DNA from: Brevibacterium sp. JSBI002 | GTDB lineage: Bacteria; Actinomycetota; Actinomycetes; Actinomycetales; Brevibacteriaceae | Length of the DNA: 64,000 nt | NCBI RefSeq assembly: GCF_026013965.1 | Contig: NZ_CP110341.1 | Span: 1,488,001 to 1,552,000, forward strand | Direction: 5' to 3' | Notes under the pieces: generated by a model | Seen by the model: only the letters and a program-made list of their open reading frames with translations | What the model was told of the DNA's origin: nothing | Database searches by the model: none | Program-made: the position numbers and the translations under genes | Part shown: positions 56,880-64,000 of the stretch, piece by piece | Layout of the letters: every line of letters starts with the position of its first letter | Numbering within the stretch: position 1 is the stretch's first letter

Positions 56880-57593
56880 ATGCCCAACCATAAAGAAGTA
56901 GACCCTGTCGTTTTCGATAACGTCGAAAAAACCTACACCGGGCGAACGGTACTCAGTCACGCTAGTTTTTCTGTCAGCCCCGGGGATATGGTCGCATTCA
57001 CTGGGCCCAGCGGATCTGGGAAGTCGACAATCCTCAACCTCGCTGGACTCCTCGACTCTCCCGATGCGGGCGAAGTTCGACTTTTCGGCACCACAGCACC
57101 ACGGCCCCGCTCGCGAGATGCCACTCTGTTCTTGCGCCATCGCCTCGGATACCTGTTCCAAAACTTCGCTCTCATTGACTCCGCAACGGTTCGCGAAAAC
57201 CTGAAAGTCGCTTTGACCTACTCTTCCGACCGCAGCGATCACACAAAGCAGATCGCCCGTATTCTCGAGCGCGTGGGTTTGCCTGGGTACGAAGATCGCC
57301 GCGTCTACTCTCTCTCCGGAGGAGAACAGCAGAGAGTGGCCATCGCGCGCCTTTGGCTGAAACCATGCGAACTCGTCCTCGCCGACGAACCCACCGGATC
57401 ACTCGATGAAAACAACCGCGATGAAATCGTCAAACTCCTGAGGGAAATGAGCGCCGACGGACGGACCATCCTCCTCGCAACGCATGACCATCGGGTAGCT
57501 GAAGTCTGTACCAGAACCGTAGAAGTCGCCTCCCTGAGTAAACCCAAACGAACATCAAACCAAGACGCAGGCCGCGAGGACGCACCTTCGTGA
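56880..57593 (+). CDS. ABC transporter ATPase, lactococcin-972 bacteriocin-export group
   Basis: 237-residue ATPase with Walker A GPSGSGKST at 42-50, LSGGEQ at 145-150 and LADEPTGSLD from 167. GYLFQNFALIDSATVRENL is characteristic of the group TIGR03608, named for lactococcin 972 export and related to MacB/LolD ATPases. It follows the truncated membrane protein by one base and its stop is overlapped by the next gene (GTGA), so these were one operon. No lactococcin-972-like precursor peptide was found in the window. Confidence 0.82.
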   Translation: MPNHKEVDPVVFDNVEKTYTGRTVLSHASFSVSPGDMVAFTGPSGSGKSTILNLAGLLDSPDAGEVRLFGTTAPRPRSRDATLFLRHRLGYLFQNFALIDSATVRENLKVALTYSSDRSDHTKQIARILERVGLPGYEDRRVYSLSGGEQQRVAIARLWLKPCELVLADEPTGSLDENNRDEIVKLLREMSADGRTILLATHDHRVAEVCTRTVEVASLSKPKRTSNQDAGREDAPS

Positions 57594-58591
57594 GAAACTT
57601 CGTCGCGATCACCCTCTTCCTCACCTTCATCATCACGGCAGCTCTTGGACTGACCACCGAAATCAAGCGTGCGCAGGAAACCGCCACTGAGGGTCTTACT
57701 CAAGATATGACGGTCTTCATGTGGCCCCGCGATGTACCCGTCCAGGATCCCTCGGCGACAGAACGAATTCTCACTACCGCGGCGGATGAGAATAATGTCA
57801 ATCTTGTAAGAAGAACCGTTCGCCAGTCAGACGGAAACGGCCTCGACCTCACCTACTACATTCGACTCAACCACCCAACGAAGATCTTTAACCGCGCACG
57901 CCTCACAGGCGCAAACACGCTGACCAACTCCGAAACGCAGACGACAGGGACAGTGCTGTCGACGAAACCCGGCGCTACGAAGGAGACTCCGCAGAGCCTC
58001 GCGAATAGCTACGACCTCACATTCCGCCCGTTAGAAGACATGTTCGCGAACCTCCCAGCGATTGGTGTCTACAAAGCCGAAACCGGTAATCGCAGAGATT
58101 TCGAGGGCTTCCTTGAATCGATCAGCAGGCAAGTAAATGAAGAGATCCTCGAAACAGATCCAGATGCAGCATTGACCACCCCTGCCACGTTCGTTGAAGA
58201 CACTGACGATGCAGTGGATGCCCAACCGTTGTCGACAACACCCCTTCTAGCGCTTTCTGGAACCCTCGCCGCGCTGGTCATTGTGGCTACGACCGGTGCG
58301 CTAGCTCGCGACGCCGCGGCACTCGGGGTGCAACGATTACACGGCTACTCCCTCACGCGAGCATGGTGGTCACGGCTAGGACTGAGAGGGGTGCTCAGCA
58401 CTGGCGCGGCCGCACTATTGTGCATCGCAGCACTCCCTTGGATACCTGGCATGGATATCACAATCGCGGGGCGAGTTCTTGCAGTCCCAATCATCAGCAC
58501 AACCGTGCTCACCGCAGCGGCTTCGCTGTCCGGAGTACTGATCATCAGCCGGGTCCGCGTCAGCGATCTTGTCAAAAAACGCTTCGCATAA
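57590..58591 (+). CDS. Membrane half-protein of a bacteriocin-type ABC system, possibly 3'-truncated
   Basis: 333 residues: an N-terminal helix (RNFVAITLFLTFIITAALG), an extracytoplasmic region of about 190 residues, then three or four helices with GVQRLHGYSLTRAWWSRLGL. The same HGYS motif is in the upstream fragment, so both belong to the FtsX-like membrane component of lactococcin-972-type exporters. Full proteins continue after this first helix block, but this one stops at VRVSDLVKKRFA; a different frame immediately after (58,589-58,662) reads IKSTADISFAVKELRRSAP, so a frameshift or truncation is possible. The start GTG overlaps the ATPase stop. Confidence 0.6.
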   Translation: MRNFVAITLFLTFIITAALGLTTEIKRAQETATEGLTQDMTVFMWPRDVPVQDPSATERILTTAADENNVNLVRRTVRQSDGNGLDLTYYIRLNHPTKIFNRARLTGANTLTNSETQTTGTVLSTKPGATKETPQSLANSYDLTFRPLEDMFANLPAIGVYKAETGNRRDFEGFLESISRQVNEEILETDPDAALTTPATFVEDTDDAVDAQPLSTTPLLALSGTLAALVIVATTGALARDAAALGVQRLHGYSLTRAWWSRLGLRGVLSTGAAALLCIAALPWIPGMDITIAGRVLAVPIISTTVLTAAASLSGVLIISRVRVSDLVKKRFA

Positions 58592-58643
58592 AATCAACTG
58601 CCGACATCTCGTTCGCTGTCAAAGAATTGAGACGCTCAGCTCC

Positions 58644-59027
58644 TCAGGAATCGGGAGAATAGGCCCCTGCTCCCTTGAGCGCGTTGTAGAGAGTTTGCCG
58701 AGAGACCTCGTAACGTCGCGCGACCTCGGCCACCGAGATCCCCATGTCGACCATCGCGCGGCAGGCTTGCACATCCTCGTCTGTGAGCTTGCGCTGATAG
58801 ACGCCCTGAGCCTTCGCCAGCTCGATCCCTTCCCGCTGCCGTTCGAGGATCCGTGCGCGCTCGAACTGGGCCATGCCCGACAGGAACGTGAGGAAAAGTT
58901 CCTGCATGGGGGAGCTGCCGTCCTTGGAGACGGTGATGTTCTCCGAGACGAAGGTGACCGCGCAATCCTTCCCGGTGAGCCAAGGGAGCTTGTTAACCTT
59001 AACTCGGCTCTCGTAGCGATAGGGCAT
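58644..59027 (-). pseudogene. Truncated serine resolvase, catalytic domain missing
   Basis: The sequence 58,660-58,976 repeats 61,728-62,044 without gaps and with about 18 base differences by eye. It encodes the long helix and C-terminal helix-turn-helix (LFLTFLSGMAQFERARILERQREG to VAEVARRYEVSRQTLYNAL) but lacks residues 1-93 of the intact resolvase, including the catalytic Ser. The N-terminal 16 residues of the open frame come from unrelated DNA. It cannot recombine DNA but could bind the resolvase's site. Confidence 0.85.
58660..58976. repeat. Direct repeat, copy 1 (with 61728-62044)
   Basis: 317-base segment matching 61,728-62,044 at a constant offset of 3,068 bases. The pair flanks the CopD-CtaG gene and a small membrane protein gene in the same orientation. 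Confidence 0.85.
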
Positions 59028-59047
59028 GGCCCTAATTACTTGTAGTG

Positions 59048-61141
59048 CTATCTACCTTGCCGATGGGTCTGCGCGTCGCGGTCTGCCATCGAGGCGAGCA
59101 TATCGTTGTAGGCGCGCAGCTCCGCGTCGTCGCTGCGAGCCTCCCGACGATCGATACGCTTGGCCTCACGGTCGGAGGACTTCGACCACTGCACGGCGAC
59201 CATGATGGCGATGAAGAGGGTCGGGATCTCACCGATTCCCCACGCGACGCCTCCGCCAAGCTGCTGGTCCTCGATCGCGGTGTAGCCCCAATCGGCGCCG
59301 ATGCTGCCGAACCAGTCGCCTTCGATGAGGACGTTCGAGCTCATGATCGAGATTCCGAAGAAGGCGTGGAATGCCATGGTGATGAGCAGCATGAGCAGCC
59401 GCATCGGATAGGCCGGTCGTTTGACCCCGGGGTCGATGCCGATGAGCACCTGTCCGAACAGATATCCGGCGCCGAGGAAGTGCATGATCATCAGCTCGTG
59501 GCCGATGTGCGTCTCGAGCGCGTACTGCATGATGCCTGAGTAGTAGAAGATGATGAGCGAACCGGCGAAGTTCACGCTGGCGACGATCGGGTTCGCGAAG
59601 AACCGCAGATAGGGGGTGTGGACGAGCCACAGCACCCATTCGCGGATGCCCCTCGACCCGTCCGTGCGCGCCGCGGTTCCGCGCATGAGCATCGTGATCG
59701 GTGCGCCGAGGACCATCGGCAGGGGCGCGACCATGACTAGGAGCATGTGCTGGATCATGTGTCCGGAGAACTGCACCTCCCCGTACACTCGCACCCCGCC
59801 CGAGGTAACGTAGACGAGCAGGACCATGCCGACCAGCCAGCTGATCAGGCGCAGCACCGGCCAGGAATCGCCTCGGCGGCGGAGTTGGACGAAGGCGTAG
59901 ATGTAGGCGATGGAGGCACCGGCGGCGACCGCGATCCACAGGGGATCGATCGACCATTCGGTGAAGTATCGGGCGAAGTTGGGCGCCGGGGGCAGCGGGT
60001 CGCCGGTGAGGGTCTCGGCGGGAGTGGGATCTCCGACCGGTTCCTGTGACACCGGCGGCTGGGCGCGAGCCAGAGCGACGGCCAACCCCATGGTCGCACC
60101 GAAGATGACGAATTCGACGAGGATGAGCCGCCAGAATTCCCGGGCCGCCGAGGCGGCTTCTCCCAGACGTCGGATGACGAACTGCCGATGCCAGAAGCCG
60201 ATGAGGCCGAGCAGAACGGTCGCGAAGGCCTTGGCGATGATGACCTGTCCGTAGGAGGTCATCCAGTCGTCGAGGCTGTGCACGCGCAGCAGCGAGTTGA
60301 CGACGCCGGAGAAGGCGACGAGCCCGAAGGAGACGAGGGCGAAGTTCGAGTAGCGTTCGACCACCGTCCGCAGGTGGGACGAACGGGCAAGCCGGGTGCC
60401 GAGCAGGGCGATGACGAAGAGGCCGCCGAGCCAGATGGTCACGCCGAGGAGGTGGAGGCCGAGGCTGTTGACGGCCTGAGTGTGCCCCGAGGCTTCGGCG
60501 GAGTGACCCATCAGCGCCAGCGGGATCATCACGCCGACGCCGAGTACACCGGCCGCGGCGATGCCGAGGAAGGACCACGTCCCGAAGCACAGGGTCGAAG
60601 CCACGGCGATGAGCACGACGATGAGCACCCACAGCTGTCCGTAGGCGATCTGAGTGAGGAACACGCCCAGCTGGTTGGAGAAGTCGAGATAGGCCTGGGC
60701 GCCGACGGTGTCGACGAAGGAGAAGACGAGCACGGCCACCGCGGAGATCGTCCACACGACCGAGGACACCTCGGCGATCTTCAGAGACTTCTCCCACAGC
60801 GGCTCAAGGGGCGGTTCCGATGCCCCGTCCGTGGACTTGCGCCGACCGCCGCGACTCTGGGTACGGGGCAGGATGAGGAGTGCGAACATCAGGGCGCCGA
60901 GAGTCAGCGACATCGCGAGGTTGAAGATGAACTTCGCGGCCGGCAGGCCGAACTTCACGAACGGGCCGGGATCCGCAAGCTTCGTCGTCTCGGCAGCGCC
61001 AGTGAAGAACAAAGCGGTGGCCCCGGCGGCAATTCCAGTAAGAACTAGGACTGGAATCACCAGGTAGGCGACTCGTGAGGGGAGGGCCACGAGCGTCCGG
61101 GAGCCTTGTTTTGTGGCCGCCGGCGGCGCTATTTCGTTCAT
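59048..61141 (-). CDS. CopD-CtaG fusion membrane protein
   Basis: 697-residue polytopic protein with an N-terminal copper-resistance CopD-type domain (about 60-350, with GVTIWLGGLFVIALLG, then SGVVNSLLRVHSL) and a C-terminal CtaG/caa3-assembly domain (about 395-660, with FSGHMIQHMLLVMVAPLPMVLGAP and MAFHAFFGISIM). His residues in these helices suit copper handling for cytochrome oxidase. Fused forms are usual in actinobacteria (compare Rv0102). The ATG at 61141 has a TAGGCT box six bases before it and no ribosome site. Although chromosomal in type, it lies between two resolvase repeats. Confidence 0.9.
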   Translation of the reverse strand: MNEIAPPAATKQGSRTLVALPSRVAYLVIPVLVLTGIAAGATALFFTGAAETTKLADPGPFVKFGLPAAKFIFNLAMSLTLGALMFALLILPRTQSRGGRRKSTDGASEPPLEPLWEKSLKIAEVSSVVWTISAVAVLVFSFVDTVGAQAYLDFSNQLGVFLTQIAYGQLWVLIVVLIAVASTLCFGTWSFLGIAAAGVLGVGVMIPLALMGHSAEASGHTQAVNSLGLHLLGVTIWLGGLFVIALLGTRLARSSHLRTVVERYSNFALVSFGLVAFSGVVNSLLRVHSLDDWMTSYGQVIIAKAFATVLLGLIGFWHRQFVIRRLGEAASAAREFWRLILVEFVIFGATMGLAVALARAQPPVSQEPVGDPTPAETLTGDPLPPAPNFARYFTEWSIDPLWIAVAAGASIAYIYAFVQLRRRGDSWPVLRLISWLVGMVLLVYVTSGGVRVYGEVQFSGHMIQHMLLVMVAPLPMVLGAPITMLMRGTAARTDGSRGIREWVLWLVHTPYLRFFANPIVASVNFAGSLIIFYYSGIMQYALETHIGHELMIMHFLGAGYLFGQVLIGIDPGVKRPAYPMRLLMLLITMAFHAFFGISIMSSNVLIEGDWFGSIGADWGYTAIEDQQLGGGVAWGIGEIPTLFIAIMVAVQWSKSSDREAKRIDRREARSDDAELRAYNDMLASMADRDAQTHRQGR

Positions 61142-61147
61142 GGAATC

Positions 61148-61153
61148 AGCCTA
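61148..61153 (-). promoter_or_regulatory. -10 box of the CopD-CtaG gene (TAGGCT), leaderless type
   Basis: TAGGCT on the minus strand, six bases before the ATG at 61141. Confidence 0.5.
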
Positions 61154-61325
61154 TCTCCCGGCTGCATCTCGCGCGCATCATCAAGCCTCTTGGGGGGCGG
61201 AGTGTGAGCGTACGCGGTCTGCCTCTATTACTCACCCCTACAGGGCGCGCGTCTCTCAAGCGCCGTTCTGACATCAAATGCGGCTGGTACCATCAATCAG
61301 ATCGTGAATGAAAGAAGGTGTTGTG

Positions 61326-61625
61326 ATGAAACTCCGTGGTGCCCTTATCGCATTCGCGCCCCTAGCGATCGCCGGCCTTGCCGCCGCAGTGTTCTTGGCC
61401 GTCTACGCATACCTGTACGTATTTGGCACCATTTTCGAGCTCAACGTATCAACGCTAGACGGACCCGGTCCTCGTTGGCCGTTCCCAACCATGTACCTCT
61501 CGGGTCTGACGTTCGCCATAGCGGCACCTGCCGGGATTGCATGGGCACTGATTTACACGCTTGGGATCAAGAAGATCGGTATGTCACGGAAGTCGGCGGC
61601 TCCCTCCACACTTCACACTGCATAG
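61326..61625 (+). CDS. Small membrane protein of unknown function
   Basis: 99-residue protein with two clear membrane helices (about 5-30 and 58-83) and a basic C terminus. It does not resemble a family I recognise. The ATG at 61326 has AAGAAGG about eight bases upstream, better than an ATG at 61308 in the same frame. It lies in lower-G+C DNA between the resolvase repeats, so it may have arrived with them. An immunity or regulatory role is possible only by location. Confidence 0.6.
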   Translation: MKLRGALIAFAPLAIAGLAAAVFLAVYAYLYVFGTIFELNVSTLDGPGPRWPFPTMYLSGLTFAIAAPAGIAWALIYTLGIKKIGMSRKSAAPSTLHTA

Positions 61626-61708
61626 AACAGCTCTAGAGCCCAATTATTGGGTGGCGGTGGTCACACGCCTGAAGAGCGTGGTCGCTGCTACTTTATTATG
61701 TCCACTTA

Positions 61709-62323
61709 CTACCGGTCGGCGGGGGAGTAGGCCCCTGCTCCTTTGAGTGCGTTGTAGAGAGTCTGCCGAGAGATCTCGTAACGACGGGCGACTTCGGCCA
61801 CCGAGATCCCCGTGTCGATCATCGCTCGGCAGGCTTGCACATCCTCGTCCGTGAGCTTGCGCTGATAGACGCCCTGAGCCTTCGCCAGCTCGATCCCTTC
61901 CCGCTGGCGTTCGAGGATTCGTGCGCGCTCGAACTGGGCCATGCCCGACAGGAACGTGAGGAAGAGTTCCTGCATGGGGGAGCTGCCGTCCTTGGAGACG
62001 GTGATGTTCTCCGAGACGAAGGTGACCGTGCAGCCCTTCCCGGTCAGTGTGTCGACGAGTGAGTAGAGATCGCGGGTGTCTCGGCCGAGGCGATCCAGCG
62101 AGGCCACGCGGATATGGTCGCCCTCGCGTGCGTAGTCGATGAGTTTGTTCAGGCCGGCGCGATTGGCGCGGGATTTCCCGCTGAGCTTGTCCTCGAACGT
62201 CTTATCGCACCAACCGATGGTCTCGTACTGCCGGCCGGGGTTCTGGTCGGCGCTGCTGACTCGAACGTAGCCGAGGGTCTGTCCGAACAGGGCGTCTGAG
62301 GGGTTCTCGGAGTCGGTAGGCAT
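61709..62323 (-). CDS. Serine recombinase, Tn3-resolvase type
   Basis: 204-residue site-specific recombinase. The catalytic Ser is Ser23 in YVRVSSADQN, with Arg21 and the helper residues in SLDRLGRD (75-82); the E helix is in MAQFERARILERQREG and the C-terminal helix-turn-helix in VAEVARRYEISRQTLYNALKG. Length is that of Tn3-type resolvases that resolve cointegrates. No transposase of a Tn3 element is present in the window. A 26-base palindrome 62 bases upstream may be its binding site. Confidence 0.93.
   Translation of the reverse strand: MPTDSENPSDALFGQTLGYVRVSSADQNPGRQYETIGWCDKTFEDKLSGKSRANRAGLNKLIDYAREGDHIRVASLDRLGRDTRDLYSLVDTLTGKGCTVTFVSENITVSKDGSSPMQELFLTFLSGMAQFERARILERQREGIELAKAQGVYQRKLTDEDVQACRAMIDTGISVAEVARRYEISRQTLYNALKGAGAYSPADR
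61728..62044. repeat. Direct repeat, copy 2 (with 58660-58976)
   Basis: The 317-base 3' part of the intact resolvase gene that recurs 3,068 bases to the left. Confidence 0.85.
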
Positions 62324-62384
62324 ATGTGTCCAATCACTGGAATCGCAACCCGTTTGACAGCATTCTTCCGGCCGAGATCTCGAA

Positions 62385-62410
62385 TGTCAATGGGGTATAC
62401 CCGATTGACA
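62385..62410. promoter_or_regulatory. Candidate resolvase binding site (res half-site pair)
   Basis: TGTCAATGGGGTATACCCGATTGACA is a 26-base palindrome with one mismatched pair and a central GTATAC. TGTC...GACA ends are usual for Tn3-type res subsites. It lies upstream of the intact resolvase start. The gap 62,324-62,633 otherwise holds a short ABC-like coding remnant (about 62,380-62,500) and no gene. Confidence 0.5.
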
Positions 62411-62633
62411 TGATCGCACTCACTCGGCCTGCTGGGCCGAAGTTCGCTCGAAATTTGATGCTTTTGCGCGAGGCCCCCGCGGCTCGCACATTGTATGACC
62501 GGACCTGCGGCTGGTAACGGTTTGATTGCTTTCACACGAGCGACCCCGGAAGCCAACTCAGGGATTGTTAGGTTTAAGGACGGCTTATCCCCATGAAAGA
62601 TCGTCCCCACCCTTTTTCACAGACTGCGAGACC

Positions 62634-62876
62634 ATGCGAGAAAACTCCCGGATGGCCCCGGCCCCCGTTTATCCCCGCCGGTGGGTCCAGTGTGCCCTGG
62701 TGGCAGCCGTCGTCATCGTTTTCGCCATGGCCGCCACTGTGATCGTTTTCACGGCAGTAGAAACTGTTTCGAAGTTTCGGGTCGCAATCATCGATGGAGG
62801 AATTGACCCCACCTACCCAGCATTGAATAAGGCGAAGATCGAGGTTCGTTCGGTGCCGGGCGCCCGTCGAGAGTGA
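62634..62876 (+). CDS. N-terminal part of a membrane-anchored subtilase (split gene)
   Basis: 80-residue frame with one membrane helix (about 18-41) followed by the subtilase Asp motif VAIIDGGIDPTYPAL (Asp54). The catalytic His and Ser are in the next frame, whose GTG overlaps this stop as GTGA. The distance from Asp to His, counted through the overlap, is 30 residues, normal for subtilases. So this is either the first half of a single gene broken by one base, or a coupled two-part gene. The start is uncertain; ATG 62634 lacks a good ribosome site and ATG 62652 is an option. Confidence 0.55.
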   Translation: MRENSRMAPAPVYPRRWVQCALVAAVVIVFAMAATVIVFTAVETVSKFRVAIIDGGIDPTYPALNKAKIEVRSVPGARRE

Positions 62877-63496
62877 GCGAACACGGGTCAGCCATGGCCG
62901 CGATCATGGTTGAAAGTGCTTCAGTAAAACCATCTACACGATCTCCGGCGATCGAGATCGTCGATGTCCCGGCTCTTGATGTTTCTGGTGTCGGGGAAGT
63001 TGAAGACTTGGCGACTGGGATCACGACTGCGACGCAACAAGATGTGGATATGATCGTCGCCGCGCTCGGGACCGAAATGGACGCGCCAGAGCTGAAGGAA
63101 GCGGTCCGTCAAGCTCAAAACGATGGCGCGACCATCTTTTCCGCTGCCGGGAACGGTATAGGAGACTTCGCCTCATACCCAGCCCAATATGAGGAAGTGA
63201 TCTCAGTGGGGGCACTGAACAAGTCAGGCCACCGCCTGAGATTCACGAACACTCGAGCAGCGAATCTCCTAGCTGCCGGTGAGGAAATCCACGTTGAGAG
63301 ACCGGGAGGTGGGACCCAGTCTTATTCAGGGACGTCTCCTGCAACAGCGATTGCTGCGGGAAAGGTTGCCGCGTGCTGGCCATTGATTGCTCCACATACT
63401 CTTGATCAGACCCGCAGGAATACTCCTGTCGATCAAGCGATAAAAGAAGCCATTGAAGCACAAGGAAAGGACCCGAGGGAATGCAAGTCTCTTTAA
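62873..63496 (+). CDS. C-terminal part of the subtilase (catalytic His and Ser)
   Basis: 207-residue frame of the S8 fold. It begins with SEHGSAMAAIM (His4 of this frame is the catalytic His), has the oxyanion Asn94 in FSAAGNGIG, and the catalytic Ser155 in YSGTSPATAIAAG. It therefore complements the Asp-bearing frame before it. The overall size of the two parts (about 285 residues) suits a compact subtilase without a propeptide. The GTG start overlaps the previous stop. Its 3' end overlaps the secreted-protein gene by 16 bases. Confidence 0.65.
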   Translation: MSEHGSAMAAIMVESASVKPSTRSPAIEIVDVPALDVSGVGEVEDLATGITTATQQDVDMIVAALGTEMDAPELKEAVRQAQNDGATIFSAAGNGIGDFASYPAQYEEVISVGALNKSGHRLRFTNTRAANLLAAGEEIHVERPGGGTQSYSGTSPATAIAAGKVAACWPLIAPHTLDQTRRNTPVDQAIKEAIEAQGKDPRECKSL

Positions 63497-64000
63497 GGAA
63501 GAGCGTCGCTGCTGTTGCAGCGGTGACCGCGTTAGCGGTGGGGCTGTCGACGGCGAATATTTCACCGGTCGCGGCCGACGAGCCAACCGAAGTACCAAGC
63601 GTCAGCACACATAGTGTCTCTGTTGATCCTGATGAGGCGACCTCAGGTGTTGAGTCGCTTGATGAGGGTGGCGACAACCTAGATACGTCTGTAGACGTCG
63701 ACGCGGTCGGTGGCACAGTCTCCACCTCGGTTGAGGCTGAAGGTATTGATTCGCGTGTGGATGTCGCCACGGATTCCGATGCTCCTCTTGATGAGCTGAT
63801 CCAGTCCGTGTCGGTTGAAGCAGTCGTCGATGGTGAAGACATTGAAAGCGAACTACTCGTCCGTGATTTCACCTATTTGGGTGATGAAGCCTTCGCCGCA
63901 ACTCTCGAAGATGCTCAGTCCGGAGAAACCATTGAGGTTTCTTCTGCCCAGGTGAATGCGCAGGCATTCCCGATTCTGTGGGTTCTTGGCCTCCTCGCCC
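63481..64000 (+). CDS. Secreted acidic protein, 3' end outside window
   Basis: The first 173 residues are visible. A signal peptide (LRKSVAAVAAVTALAVGLS, cleavage probably near PVAA) is followed by a Ser/Asp/Glu/Val-rich region of alternating beta-like strands (DTSVDVDAVGGTVSTSVEAE). Then comes FTYLGDEAFAATLEDAQSGETIEV and a hydrophobic stretch AFPILWVLGLLA at the window edge. This layout (signal, acidic beta region, F.A.L.D...GE motif, hydrophobic segment) recalls the SAR2788-family putative toxins, but that is weak recognition from memory. It is translationally coupled to the subtilase and may be its substrate. Confidence 0.6.
   Translation, partial: MQVSLRKSVAAVAAVTALAVGLSTANISPVAADEPTEVPSVSTHSVSVDPDEATSGVESLDEGGDNLDTSVDVDAVGGTVSTSVEAEGIDSRVDVATDSDAPLDELIQSVSVEAVVDGEDIESELLVRDFTYLGDEAFAATLEDAQSGETIEVSSAQVNAQAFPILWVLGLLA

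Noticed and set aside
58569..59045. 158-residue plus-strand frame over the truncated resolvase
   Set aside because: It reads through the antisense strand of the resolvase segment and a matching frame appears over the intact copy, as expected from the repeat.
60188..61048. 286-residue plus-strand frame opposite CopD-CtaG
   Set aside because: Antisense to a membrane protein, giving a charged Glu/Gly-rich product without motifs.
62326..62517. Small plus-strand frame between the resolvase and the subtilase
   Set aside because: It spans the palindrome and an ABC-like remnant with altered Walker A (GP replaced by RP), lacks a ribosome site and is better read as decayed DNA.

Overview
The window reads as the chromosome of a high-G+C actinobacterium. 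A mycothiol gene (mshB), AdnA/AdnB instead of RecBCD, UvrD2, DUF3117, DUF3107 and a CopD-CtaG fusion all point there. The overall look, with a serine/threonine exporter and remnants of lactococcin-972-type export genes, suggests Micrococcales and probably Brevibacterium; the genus is an inference from gene content, not from a search.

Bases 1 to about 26,800 hold an oligopeptide ABC transporter end (permease, then a fused double ATPase), typA, mshB fused to a membrane domain, a VanW-type wall protein, an acetyltransferase, ferredoxin, dapC, gltA, the divergent dapD/dapE pair, then a LOG protein, a FolP2-type protein, a small DivIVA-like protein, a PIG-V-like mannosyltransferase, DUF3117, an O-methyltransferase, an alkyltransferase-like protein, tatB, and the operon MgtE-like/DUF1003/mrp/polysaccharide deacetylase. 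From memory of that genome, the order follows the Mycobacterium tuberculosis Rv1165-Rv1232 neighbourhood with insertions. Lysine/diaminopimelate synthesis (dapC, dapD, dapE) is the clearest shared pathway.

Bases 26,850 to 31,650 carry an exported-hydrolase and peptidase group: a P1 peptidase overlapping an aminopeptidase P, a PHP phosphoesterase and a membrane acyltransferase. Bases 31,700 to 54,312 match the Rv3211-Rv3193 neighbourhood: DEAD-box helicase, ferritin-like protein, DUF3107, TetR, adnA-adnB, a degenerate phosphotransferase, nudC-uvrD2, a lone ThiF/cyclodehydratase-like protein, a YgjP-type metallopeptidase, a NUDIX hydrolase, a DUF2342 protein, a PDZ/Lon-type membrane protease and a UPF0182 membrane protein. 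This is a DNA repair and nucleotide housekeeping block. Many of its genes seem to be transcribed from a TAGnCT-type -10 box lying 6-7 bases before the start codon, so leaderless mRNAs are likely.

Bases 54,313 to 64,000 are accessory in character and visibly less G+C rich in places. After a terminator and a 58-base palindrome come a ThrE-type exporter, a decayed IS3 transposase, a 5'-truncated bacteriocin-type membrane protein, an intact lactococcin-972-group ABC ATPase and a second membrane half-protein. Two near-identical resolvase 3' segments then flank the CopD-CtaG gene and a small membrane protein. The right end holds a complete serine resolvase with a palindromic candidate res site, a subtilase split into two overlapping frames that together keep the whole catalytic set, and a coupled secreted protein that runs off the window. 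The subtilase plus secreted protein is the best candidate here for an undescribed system.
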